Assembly (NCBI GenBank): GCA_036847245.1
Contig: DAIUAL010000167.1
Location: 1-7,442 of the forward strand
Length of the DNA: 7,442 bases
Reading direction: 5' to 3'
Origin: UBA4661 sp002405405
Lineage (GTDB): Bacteria; Bacteroidota; Ignavibacteria; Kapaibacteriales; UBA4661
Under the pieces are notes generated by a model, which was not told the origin of the DNA, made no database searches, and saw only the letters and a program-made list of their open reading frames with translations. This document shows positions 1 to 6,891 of this stretch, in pieces. Numbering within the stretch: the stretch's first letter is position 1; each line of letters starts with the position of its first letter. The position numbers and the translations under genes are program-made.

Positions 1-95
1 ATTGTCTTGTTTATCAAGCGCATCCTTGCTCCCAAGAAACCTTAAACCATTTCGTTCCTTGCTGTTTTTTTTCTTCCATAATTCTTTGCACCACT

Positions 96-1238
96 GTGAA
101 ACTTGTTCGTATGATGCTTGCCACTCTTCTCGTTTTCAGCATAGTTATAGCACTCGCTGTCATCCTCTTTTTGCAAACGCCGATATTTGGTGCACATCCG
201 GAGGGTGCACGGTTAGAGCGTATACAACATTCACCAAACTACCGAGACGGGATTTTTCATAATCTCTCGCCTACGGAAGTTCTACTCCCTTCGGCTTCAT
301 CAATTGAAATGGTTCGTGATTATTTCAATAAGCCGAAAAATGCCATTCCACCCAAGACGATTCCATCGGTAAAGACAGATTTACGAACGCTTAATGATAG
401 TGTTCCTACGCTCGTATGGTTTGGGCATTCGTCCTACTTAATTGCATACCGTGGTAAGCATATTCTTGTCGATCCGGTCTTGAGTGGTTTTGCATCACCG
501 GTACCATTTCTTGGTTTGTTGAAAGCATTTGATGGCGCAAACACGTACACGATAAAAGATATGCCGCCGATTGATATGCTTATCATTACGCATGACCACT
601 ACGACCACTTGGATTATGAAACTATCAAGACCTTTGTCGGTACCTCAACTCGTGTATATACATCGCTCGGTGTCGGTGCTCATTTGGAGCGGTGGGCTAT
701 CGAGTCACACAATATCACTGAGTTCGACTGGTGGGAATCGCATACCATTCCCGATAATATTGTTCCCCGTACACGGCTTACTGCTCTGCCGGCACGGTAT
801 TTTTCAGGAGGTGGAAGTATTCGCAACAATACATTGTGGTCTGCATTTATGCTCGAACTTGATGGTACGACGATTTTGATTGGTGGTGATTCCGGCTATG
901 ATACCCACTTTCGAGAGATTGGTAAGCGTTTTCCGGTGATTGATTTCGCTCTTATCGAAAGCGGACAATATGGCAAGAACTGGCCTCTGATTCATGGTAC
1001 ACCGGAAGAAGGCGTACAAGCAACGCAGGATATGCATGTATCTGTTGCCATGCCCGTGCATTGGGCAAAGTTTGAACTTGCTAATCATGCCTGGAATGAG
1101 CCTATTCAACGCTTCATTCATTCTGCTAAAAACCACAACCAAGCTATTATTACACCACGTATTGGTGAAGCTGTACCGATACACAAGTATTCTGCACAGC
1201 CTAATTTTATGATGCCAACAGATTTATGGTGGGAGTAA
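96..1238 (+). CDS. Membrane-anchored MBL-fold metallo-hydrolase, NAPE-PLD/UlaG-like family
   Basis: The 380-residue product belongs to the metallo-beta-lactamase superfamily branch related to N-acyl-phosphatidylethanolamine phospholipase D. Seen: residues 1-28 form one hydrophobic segment after a short basic start, so the enzyme is probably membrane-anchored or exported. Residues 34-62 carry the family's N-terminal block (GARLERIQHSPNYRDG). The core follows: WFGHSSYL (108-115), the metal motif HDHYDH (166-171), GGDSGYDTHF (263-272) and MPVHW (319-323). By analogy with NAPE-PLD, ligands H166, H168, D170, H171, D265 and H322 are present. The ligand expected in a PARHFSGR-like motif is Tyr235 (PARYFSGG, codon 798-800), and the following Arg is Gly239. 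Activity is therefore uncertain; the substrate is unknown. The start is GTG at 96, which supplies the basic residues K2 and R5; ATG at 111 or 114 is an alternative. No Shine-Dalgarno is visible. It converges on flhA with an 18-base gap and has no evident link to flagella. Confidence 0.88.
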   Translation: MKLVRMMLATLLVFSIVIALAVILFLQTPIFGAHPEGARLERIQHSPNYRDGIFHNLSPTEVLLPSASSIEMVRDYFNKPKNAIPPKTIPSVKTDLRTLNDSVPTLVWFGHSSYLIAYRGKHILVDPVLSGFASPVPFLGLLKAFDGANTYTIKDMPPIDMLIITHDHYDHLDYETIKTFVGTSTRVYTSLGVGAHLERWAIESHNITEFDWWESHTIPDNIVPRTRLTALPARYFSGGGSIRNNTLWSAFMLELDGTTILIGGDSGYDTHFREIGKRFPVIDFALIESGQYGKNWPLIHGTPEEGVQATQDMHVSVAMPVHWAKFELANHAWNEPIQRFIHSAKNHNQAIITPRIGEAVPIHKYSAQPNFMMPTDLWWE

Positions 1239-1256
1239 CAACAGTAAATTACTAAG

Positions 1257-3428
1257 CTACTCCACGCGTACACTGCCAATAAATTCAATTTCGGTATCAG
1301 AGGGTAACTCGGTAAAACTAATAACACTAACAGTAGGGAAAGCAGTCTTAATCATGCGATAAAAATAAGGGCGTACAGTCGCGGCAGTTATGACAATCGG
1401 TGCATAGCCCGATAAGCTGATTTCATCAACACTATTGGTTAGTGTTGTTTGAATCGATTGCAAAATATTATTAGGCAATCCTAAGGTCGGGCTGACAACT
1501 GCCGACGAATTTGACAACGCATTGGTCATAATTTCTTCTAATTGGGGATCAATGGCAATTGCATGGATCACACCGTGCTCATCTTGGTACAATCGACGAA
1601 TAGTTTCGGACAAACTATGGCGAACATATTCAGTCAATACATCAACATTTTTGGTCGCTGGAATATAGTCGAGCAATGCTTCCAAGATGAGCGGTAAATC
1701 ACGAATCGGAATACCTTCGCGTAAGAGGTTTTGCAACACTTTTTGGACAATGCCCACGGGCAATGCTTCTTTGCTGATTTCATCAACAAGGGCGGGATAC
1801 TCTTTTTTCAAATTCTCAACGAGTTGCTTCACGCTTTGGCGGTCAATGGTGCGCTCGGAGAATCGTCGTAGCAGCTCTGTAAGATGTGTCGTAATAACTG
1901 CCGCTGGTTCGACAACCGTGTATCCCATAATTTCTGCATTCTCACGTTCTGCAGAGGGAACCCATACGGCTGGCAAGCCAAATACTGGTTCAGTGACATG
2001 TAGACCGGACAACTCACCACTGGCTGTGCCGGGATTCATCGACAACATCATGTCGAGATATAGTTTGTTGCGAGCAACTTGATTGCCACGAACTTTTACC
2101 ACATATTCTTCCGGTTCAAGTTGGAGATTGTCGCGCACGCGCACAGGCGGTAAAATAATGCCTAGTTCGCCGGCTAATTGTCGGCGGATATTGCTAATAC
2201 GTTTGAAGAGATCCCCGCCCTGTGTTTCGTCGACCAAAGGAATCAAGCCATATCCTAACTCAACTTCAACGGCATCTACTAGAAGTAAATCTTCTACCGG
2301 TTTCTCTTCTGATTTTGCTTCTGCTTCTGCTTCGGCAAGTTGTACACGCAACCGTTCTTCCGATTCGCGTTGCAAGGTTTGTGTGCGGAAATATCCTAAT
2401 GCTCCTGCACCACCGGCAAGGAGAGCAAAAGGAATGAGCGGAAAGCCTGGTAATAAACCAAAAATAACCAATGTTGCTGAAGACACATAGAGTACGTTAG
2501 GGGAACTGGTATATTGGGTAGTCAGCTCAGCACCGATTTCTTCTTTTGAATTAGAGCGTGTAATAACCAAACCGGCGGCAACAGAAACAAGCAAAGCCGG
2601 TATTTGCGATACCAAGCCATCACCAATCGTAAGAATCGTATAGGTTGAAAGAGCATTGTTCACCGTCATGTTTTTTTGAAAAACACCAATAGCGAAACCT
2701 CCTAAAATGTTGATAGCGGTTATTACTAATCCGGCAATCGCATCTCCTTTTACAAATTTTGCCGCACCATCCATTGCGCCAAAAAACTCAGATTCGCGCG
2801 ACAAATCTTCACGTCTACGCCGTGCTTCGCGCTCGTCAATATAGCCCGCATTGAGGTCGGCATCAATGCTCATCTGTTTGCCGGGGAGCGCATCAAGAGT
2901 AAAGCGAGCTGTTACCTCTGCAATACGGCTTGAACCTTTGATAATGACGATAAAGTTAATGACAAGCAGAATGATGAACATGAGCGTACCGACAACATAG
3001 TTTCCACCGACGACAAAGGTGCCAAATGCAGAAATAATGTGCCCTGCTTGTGCTTCTGTCAAGATGAGTCGCATCGAAGCGATATTTAAACCAAGGCGAA
3101 AAATTGTGGTGATAAGAAGTACAGTAGGAAATGATGAAACCTCGAGGACGCTCTTCAAATACACTGACGTCATTAAAATCAAGATGGAAATAGCCAAGCT
3201 CATCGCAAGCATGAGGTCGAGCAGGAATTCAGGGAGAGGAACAATCAAAATTCCCAAGATGAGCATTACGGCAAAGCCAACGGCAAGATCACGATATTGC
3301 TGGAGAAATGCCATCCGCGCAAATAGACCTCGCACGGAATCGCCAAGACCTGATGCGCCTTGCGAGCTACCAAAGCCCGACGGTGAAGTCGGAACAGTGA
3401 GTGCGAATTGTTGTGTTTGATCTGCCAT
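1257..3428 (-). CDS. flhA: Flagellar biosynthesis protein FlhA (export gate, FHIPEP family)
   Basis: FlhA forms the ring of the flagellar type III export apparatus: its membrane half helps couple export to proton flow and its cytoplasmic half docks chaperone-substrate complexes. From the chosen ATG (cat at 3426-3428) the protein has 723 residues, close to the usual 690-710. About eight membrane segments lie between residues 47 and 345. Diagnostic blocks are FRLGLNIASMRLIL (110-123), LDALPGKQMSIDADL (178-192), EARRRREDLSRE (201-212) and FGAMDGAAKFVKGDA (216-230). An acidic Glu/Ala-rich linker (about 354-377) leads to the cytoplasmic domain, which includes LVENLKKEYPALVDEI (536-551) and ends in a typical FlhA tail. 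The stop is TAG. The frame stays open upstream to a TTG at 3548, adding 40 residues with no family resemblance, so the ATG is preferred, though no Shine-Dalgarno precedes it. It is the last gene of the run; no flhF, flhG or fliA follows. Confidence 0.95.
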   Translation of the reverse strand: MADQTQQFALTVPTSPSGFGSSQGASGLGDSVRGLFARMAFLQQYRDLAVGFAVMLILGILIVPLPEFLLDLMLAMSLAISILILMTSVYLKSVLEVSSFPTVLLITTIFRLGLNIASMRLILTEAQAGHIISAFGTFVVGGNYVVGTLMFIILLVINFIVIIKGSSRIAEVTARFTLDALPGKQMSIDADLNAGYIDEREARRRREDLSRESEFFGAMDGAAKFVKGDAIAGLVITAINILGGFAIGVFQKNMTVNNALSTYTILTIGDGLVSQIPALLVSVAAGLVITRSNSKEEIGAELTTQYTSSPNVLYVSSATLVIFGLLPGFPLIPFALLAGGAGALGYFRTQTLQRESEERLRVQLAEAEAEAKSEEKPVEDLLLVDAVEVELGYGLIPLVDETQGGDLFKRISNIRRQLAGELGIILPPVRVRDNLQLEPEEYVVKVRGNQVARNKLYLDMMLSMNPGTASGELSGLHVTEPVFGLPAVWVPSAERENAEIMGYTVVEPAAVITTHLTELLRRFSERTIDRQSVKQLVENLKKEYPALVDEISKEALPVGIVQKVLQNLLREGIPIRDLPLILEALLDYIPATKNVDVLTEYVRHSLSETIRRLYQDEHGVIHAIAIDPQLEEIMTNALSNSSAVVSPTLGLPNNILQSIQTTLTNSVDEISLSGYAPIVITAATVRPYFYRMIKTAFPTVSVISFTELPSDTEIEFIGSVRVE

Positions 3429-3548
3429 GAGATAGTATAACGTATTGTGTTTGAAGACATTTTGTATTATCGATGCAATAACATCAAGTCCTGCTTGCTC
3501 TTTTGTACAAGCTACATGCCTATTTTCGAGCCTAAGTTTTATTGTCAA

Positions 3549-4640
3549 TTATGACCATGCGGATTTTTTCGTCTTGAGTCGATGTAAGTAGGCAAGGATC
3601 TGTGCTACTGCCTTAAAAAGTCCCTCGGGAATCGCCTGATCAATATCCACTTGTGCATAGAGTGCGCGTGCAAGTGGAGGCTCTTCGATAACCGGTATGT
3701 TGTTTTCTTTGGCAATTTCACGAATGCGCAGAGCCAAATGATCAACGCCTTTGGCAAGGACCTTCGGTGCATCCATCGCACCTTGCGTGTATTGCAGAGC
3801 AACTGCATAGTGCGTAGGGTTGGTAATCACTACTGTTGCTTCTTTAACCCGTGAGAGCATAATACGGCGCAGGCGATCGCGTCCGATTTGTCGCATTCGT
3901 GCTTTTGCTTGAACATCACCTTCGGTTGCTTTAGACTCATCTTTGACCTCTTGTTTGGTCATTTTCATCTCTTCGGTGAACTTATATTTTTGATAGAAAT
4001 AGTCCGCAATGCCAATGATGAGATATACAATACCGACTTTGTAAATAAGTTCGAATGCTGTTTGCGCCAAGAAAGGGAGAAATTGCTGATAGGGTAGGCG
4101 AATAAGCATGACAAAGTTTAAAATTTTGTCATCGAGGACGGAGTAGATAACAGCACCAATGACGAGAATTTTAACAATACCTTTGAGTAATTCAACCAAT
4201 GCTTGTTGGGAGAAAATCATGCGTTTGATACCACCAAGCAAATTCATGCGCGAGAAAAATGCAGTCCAATCCGTAATCTTTTTTGTTGAAAATTTTACAC
4301 CGACTTGTGTGATTTCGACCGAGATACCAAGAACCATCATGAGAAGCAAAAAAGGCACCAAGCCAACGGCAATTGTTTTGAGAATTAAAGTGAAATAGTA
4401 GGTTGTGTTCTCTTCCGTCAAAAAAATCAAATTTGCTTCAAAGAGGAGTTGTTTCATCAATTTGACAATTGATGGACCAAGTTGTGTGCTGTATCCATAG
4501 AAAAGAATTGTACCAAACAAGAGCATGACTGCCGATGTTGCATCGACACTCTTGGCAACTTGCCCCTTTTCGCGCGCCTCCCCCAACCGCTTGGCAGAGG
4601 GTGCTTCAGTCTTTTCTTGTCCGTCCTGATTTTCAGCCAT
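3549..4640 (-). CDS. flhB: Flagellar biosynthesis protein FlhB (substrate-specificity switch)
   Basis: FlhB sits beside the FliPQR channel and switches the export apparatus from rod-hook to filament substrates after cleaving itself. The 363-residue length is normal. Seen: the N-terminus carries the family's KTEAPSAKRLGEAREKGQVAKS block (residues 10-31), followed by about four membrane segments (roughly 35-55, 83-108, 150-168, 190-212). The linker has MTKQEVKDESKATEGD (227-242). The autocleavage motif is Asn274-Pro-Thr-His277 (bases 3810-3821), set in VVITNPTHYAVAL, so cleavage between Asn274 and Pro275 is expected. The C-terminal domain includes the conserved GVDHLALRIREIAKEN (298-313) and VIEEPPLARALY (317-328). 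ATG at 4638-4640 is well supported because the conserved block begins at once. The stop is TAA. fliR ends 45 bases upstream; flhA follows after 120 bases. Nothing is odd except a weak leader with no clear Shine-Dalgarno. Confidence 0.97.
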   Translation of the reverse strand: MAENQDGQEKTEAPSAKRLGEAREKGQVAKSVDATSAVMLLFGTILFYGYSTQLGPSIVKLMKQLLFEANLIFLTEENTTYYFTLILKTIAVGLVPFLLLMMVLGISVEITQVGVKFSTKKITDWTAFFSRMNLLGGIKRMIFSQQALVELLKGIVKILVIGAVIYSVLDDKILNFVMLIRLPYQQFLPFLAQTAFELIYKVGIVYLIIGIADYFYQKYKFTEEMKMTKQEVKDESKATEGDVQAKARMRQIGRDRLRRIMLSRVKEATVVITNPTHYAVALQYTQGAMDAPKVLAKGVDHLALRIREIAKENNIPVIEEPPLARALYAQVDIDQAIPEGLFKAVAQILAYLHRLKTKKSAWS

Positions 4641-4685
4641 GATTTGTCTTCAATTCTATGAGAAAAATTTGCGTGTAATATTCAT

Positions 4686-5483
4686 CTACCCACGTTGACC
4701 AATTGCCATGAGTACTTTGAGTGTTTCCTGTTGAAATATTTCTAATCCATGTCTTGACACTGCACCAATCAAAGGCACAGTCAGCATGAGGAGCAATAGC
4801 CCAACCATTGTCTTAACATTATAACTGAGTTGAAAAACATTGATTTGTGGAGCAGCGCGTGACATGAGTGCTAGCGAGAGATTAGTAATAAAAAGTGCGA
4901 TAAGAAGCGGTGCACCCATTTTTGCACCAAGCATCAGCATAATTGATACTGTGCGAATCAGCCCTTGTATTGCATCGCTGGGTATGGAGAATTCTGTCAG
5001 CGGAATCAACTTTGCACTCACAAAAATTGTCTCTATGAGGGCATGGTGCCCATTGAGCATGACAAAAATCATAAGGGTCATCAGTGCGTACAGTTCGCCC
5101 AAAATAGCAGATGCTTCGATGTTGAGATTAAATGCCGCACCGGTCTGAAAGCCTAATTCCACATCAACAAGCGACCCCGCAAATCGAGATGCCATAATGA
5201 GTAAATTCATGACATAACCGATCGTTGCACCAAGAGCAATTTCCTTGAGAACAACGATGCCGATAGCGATAATATCGAAATGAATCGTCGGTTGTTGTTC
5301 GCCAAAGGAGGTTGTCATCATCATCGCAAGAAGTACACCAAGAGCAATCCGTGTTTGCACCTTGACTGCACCATTATCAAAAAATGGAGCAGTAGTCAGC
5401 ATCGCCGTAATGCGCACAAAAAAGAGTCCGCCAATGACGAACTTTTCTTGGAGTGCTATGAGTGTTGCTTCAGTGAATATCAT
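4686..5483 (-). CDS. fliR: Flagellar biosynthetic protein FliR (export channel subunit)
   Basis: FliR is an integral membrane subunit of the flagellar export gate; with FliP and FliQ it builds the helical channel through which unfolded flagellar subunits leave the cytoplasm. The product has 265 residues, the usual FliR size, and is almost wholly hydrophobic with about six membrane segments. Seen family marks: FFVRITAMLTTAPFF near the N-terminus (21-35), LKEIALGATIGY (79-90), a Gly-Phe-Gln-Thr-Gly stretch (111-115), NGHHALI (144-150), and MSRAAPQINVFQLSY (207-221) with the conserved Ala-Pro-Gln-Ile/Leu-Asn element. ATG at 5481-5483 begins directly before the first helix; the stop is TAG. It lies 83 bases downstream of fliQ and 45 bases upstream of flhB, all on the same strand, in the order normal for fliPQR-flhBA clusters. 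No sign of damage. Confidence 0.96.
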   Translation of the reverse strand: MIFTEATLIALQEKFVIGGLFFVRITAMLTTAPFFDNGAVKVQTRIALGVLLAMMMTTSFGEQQPTIHFDIIAIGIVVLKEIALGATIGYVMNLLIMASRFAGSLVDVELGFQTGAAFNLNIEASAILGELYALMTLMIFVMLNGHHALIETIFVSAKLIPLTEFSIPSDAIQGLIRTVSIMLMLGAKMGAPLLIALFITNLSLALMSRAAPQINVFQLSYNVKTMVGLLLLMLTVPLIGAVSRHGLEIFQQETLKVLMAIGQRG

Positions 5484-5566
5484 TGAGAGATTAACGAATT
5501 GGCGATTATTATTCTTACATAGTGAGGTGATGATTATTCACCACAGTTTCTTCTGCTTACTCCTTG

Positions 5567-5833
5567 CTATTTGAGCGTTGCAATCATTTGGAAAAGTGCA
5601 ATTGTATAGGATTTCAGATGCGAAAGCATGAAGGGCATGACAAGAACGGTCGTAATAAAAACTGCTATGAGCTTTGGCACAAAAGTCAGCGTCTGTTCTG
5701 AAATGGATGTTGCCGCCTGAAAAACTGCAATCAGTAAACCTACAATGAGTGCAAGCAGTAGCAAGGGACCTGAAATCAGTAACACATAGTAGAATGCATC
5801 ACGCACAAGGGAAATAACCATTTCATCATTCAT
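5567..5833 (-). CDS. fliQ: Flagellar biosynthetic protein FliQ (export channel subunit)
   Basis: FliQ is the small two-helix subunit that packs around FliP-FliR in the flagellar export channel. From ATG at 5831-5833 the product has 88 residues, the family norm of about 89. It opens with MNDEMVISLVRDAFYYVLL, matching the usual FliQ start, then a membrane helix (about 12-36), the conserved loop FQAATSISEQTLTFVPK (38-54), and a second helix (about 55-75). The frame could extend four codons to a TTG at 5845, but that adds residues not seen in the family, so the ATG is chosen. The stop is TAG. It sits 70 bases after fliP and 83 bases before fliR, presumably in one transcript. Confidence 0.95.
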   Translation of the reverse strand: MNDEMVISLVRDAFYYVLLISGPLLLLALIVGLLIAVFQAATSISEQTLTFVPKLIAVFITTVLVMPFMLSHLKSYTIALFQMIATLK

Positions 5834-5903
5834 AACGCACCACAAGAAAAATCATTTAAAGAGTATGTACGGTAAAATTTATTTCGGGGTATTACTGTCG
5901 TTA

Positions 5904-6668
5904 TCACTTGAGAATACTGTTCATAAGCGAACTGACGATGAGATTCCACCCATCAACAAGAATGAATAGAAGAATTTTTACAGGAAGTGAAATTAATTGC
6001 GGAGGCAGGAGCATCATCCCAAGCGACATAAGAATGCTGGAAATAATCATGTCGATCACCAAAAACGGGATTAAAATCACGAATCCAATCTGAAAACCGA
6101 TGCGCAATTCACTCAAAGTATAAGCAGGGACTAAAGTCAAAATGCTAATATCATCGGGTGAATTTGGCTTTTCTGCGTTCTGCAGTTTGAGAAATAGAGC
6201 CAAATCTTCTTGCCGCACTTGTTTTAGCATGAATGCACGAAATGGTTTAACCATATTGTCGAGGGCTTGTGACTGCGTAATTTCTTCGCGTAGATAAGGT
6301 TGCAATCCGTTTGTATTGGCGTCATTGAGAACAGGACTCATGACAAAAAATGTTAAAAACATCGCTAATCCGGCGAGTACTTGGGCAGGTGGTTGTGTTT
6401 GTGTGCCAAGGGCTTGCTTGAGAAAATGAAACACGACAATGATGCGCGTAAAACAAGTTGCCATCATCAAAATTGACGGAGCAACAGTGAGAATCGTCAT
6501 CATGATGACGACTTGGAGTGTTACAGAGAAGTCTTTTGGCGAATCAGCTTTGGTAATGTCAAGAGATACTCTCGGTAAACCCAACGATTGATTTTGTGCA
6601 TGCAGGGCTAAGGGGGAAAGTGCCATGGCTACAATAACGCATACAATCGCAATGACACGAGCGAGCAT
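5904..6668 (-). CDS. fliP: Flagellar biosynthetic protein FliP (export channel subunit)
   Basis: FliP forms the ring of five subunits that, with FliQ and FliR, makes the flagellar export channel. From ATG at 6666-6668 the product has 254 residues, matching the usual 245-255. It begins with a signal peptide (MLARVIAIVCVIVAMALSPL then ALHA), probably cut after Ala24, as FliP is one of the few channel subunits made with a cleavable signal. Four membrane helices follow. Both FliP signatures are present: FTRIIVVFHFLKQALGTQTQ (72-91) and, in two parts, IGFQIGFVILIPFLVIDMII (190-209) and LLPPQLISLPVKILLF (220-235). The stop is TGA. The frame stays open for 68 more codons to an ATG at 6872, but that stretch has no FliP resemblance and would put the signal peptide inside the protein. 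No fliO is seen upstream; the next gene is divergent. First gene of the minus-strand run. Confidence 0.95.
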   Translation of the reverse strand: MLARVIAIVCVIVAMALSPLALHAQNQSLGLPRVSLDITKADSPKDFSVTLQVVIMMTILTVAPSILMMATCFTRIIVVFHFLKQALGTQTQPPAQVLAGLAMFLTFFVMSPVLNDANTNGLQPYLREEITQSQALDNMVKPFRAFMLKQVRQEDLALFLKLQNAEKPNSPDDISILTLVPAYTLSELRIGFQIGFVILIPFLVIDMIISSILMSLGMMLLPPQLISLPVKILLFILVDGWNLIVSSLMNSILK

Positions 6669-6782
6669 ACGGCAACAATCAGCCGACGCCAAAGAGTAGA
6701 AAAATGACTGAGATCTTGCTTGGGGGGTAGCAATCCGCATAACGAACAAAGGGACATTTGTGCCGATGTCGTCATCCATGAC

Positions 6783-6810
6783 TTGACATAATATCGTTCC
6801 GTGATAGAAA
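6783..6810 (+). promoter_or_regulatory. Candidate housekeeping promoter for the transpeptidase gene
   Basis: A perfect TTGACA (6783-6788) is followed after 16 bases by TAGAAA (6805-6810), which matches the TATAAT box at four of six positions. It points to the gamma-glutamyltranspeptidase start at 6892 and would leave a leader of about 75 bases. It lies next to the sigma-54-like element of the opposite strand. If the organism uses a Bacteroidota-type promoter, the match could be chance. Confidence 0.3.
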
Positions 6811-6817
6811 AGAGTTG

Positions 6818-6832
6818 CCAAATACTGTGCCA
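6818..6832 (-). promoter_or_regulatory. Candidate sigma-54-like promoter reading towards fliP
   Basis: On the minus strand this reads TGGCACAGTATTTGG, nine of ten fixed positions of the sigma-54 pattern TGGCAC-N5-TTGC. The mismatch is the last C, which falls in the important -12 GC pair. Transcription would begin about 12 bases further left (near 6806), giving a leader of roughly 140 bases before the fliP ATG at 6668. Sigma-54 control of flagellar genes is established in several phyla, but neither sigma-54 nor an activator is visible here, so this is a motif match only. Confidence 0.3.
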
Positions 6833-6882
6833 ATTGTTGTAAGTTTTCGTATTCATTTCTTTCTTCTTCCACTTTAACATTT

Positions 6883-6886
6883 GAGG
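6883..6886 (+). promoter_or_regulatory. Shine-Dalgarno-like GAGG before the transpeptidase start
   Basis: GAGG lies five bases before the ATG at 6892 and is the only clear Shine-Dalgarno-like element before any gene in this window. It favours ATG 6892 over the in-frame ATG at 6931. Confidence 0.45.
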
Positions 6887-6891
6887 TTTGT

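Noticed and set aside
65..72. Run of eight T as a possible terminator of a gene left of the window
   Set aside because: No stable GC-rich stem stands directly before it; only four-base CTTG/CAAG pairs are found further upstream.
2..262. Open frame from TTG at 2 overlapping the hydrolase start
   Set aside because: It overlaps the well-supported hydrolase in another frame and shows a low-complexity, non-protein-like composition rich in Ser, Cys, His and Phe.
804..1184. Minus-strand open frame of 126 codons inside the hydrolase
   Set aside because: It is antisense to conserved hydrolase motifs and has no recognisable protein features.
1687..2490. Two adjoining plus-strand open frames of 131 and 135 codons antisense to flhA
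   Set aside because: They lie opposite conserved FlhA sequence and are Ser/Arg/Pro-rich shadow translations.
3019..3420. Plus-strand open frame of 133 codons antisense to the FlhA membrane half
   Set aside because: It is the shadow of the conserved FlhA membrane segments and has no independent start signal or domain.
5526..5542. GGTGA/TCACC inverted repeat between fliQ and fliR
   Set aside because: It has only five paired bases with a seven-base loop and a mismatch directly outside, and no T run, so neither terminator nor operator can be claimed.
6629..6880. Minus-strand 83-codon open frame between fliP and the transpeptidase gene as a possible fliO
   Set aside because: It has no membrane-anchor pattern or FliO-like features, and it overlaps the fliP signal peptide in another frame.
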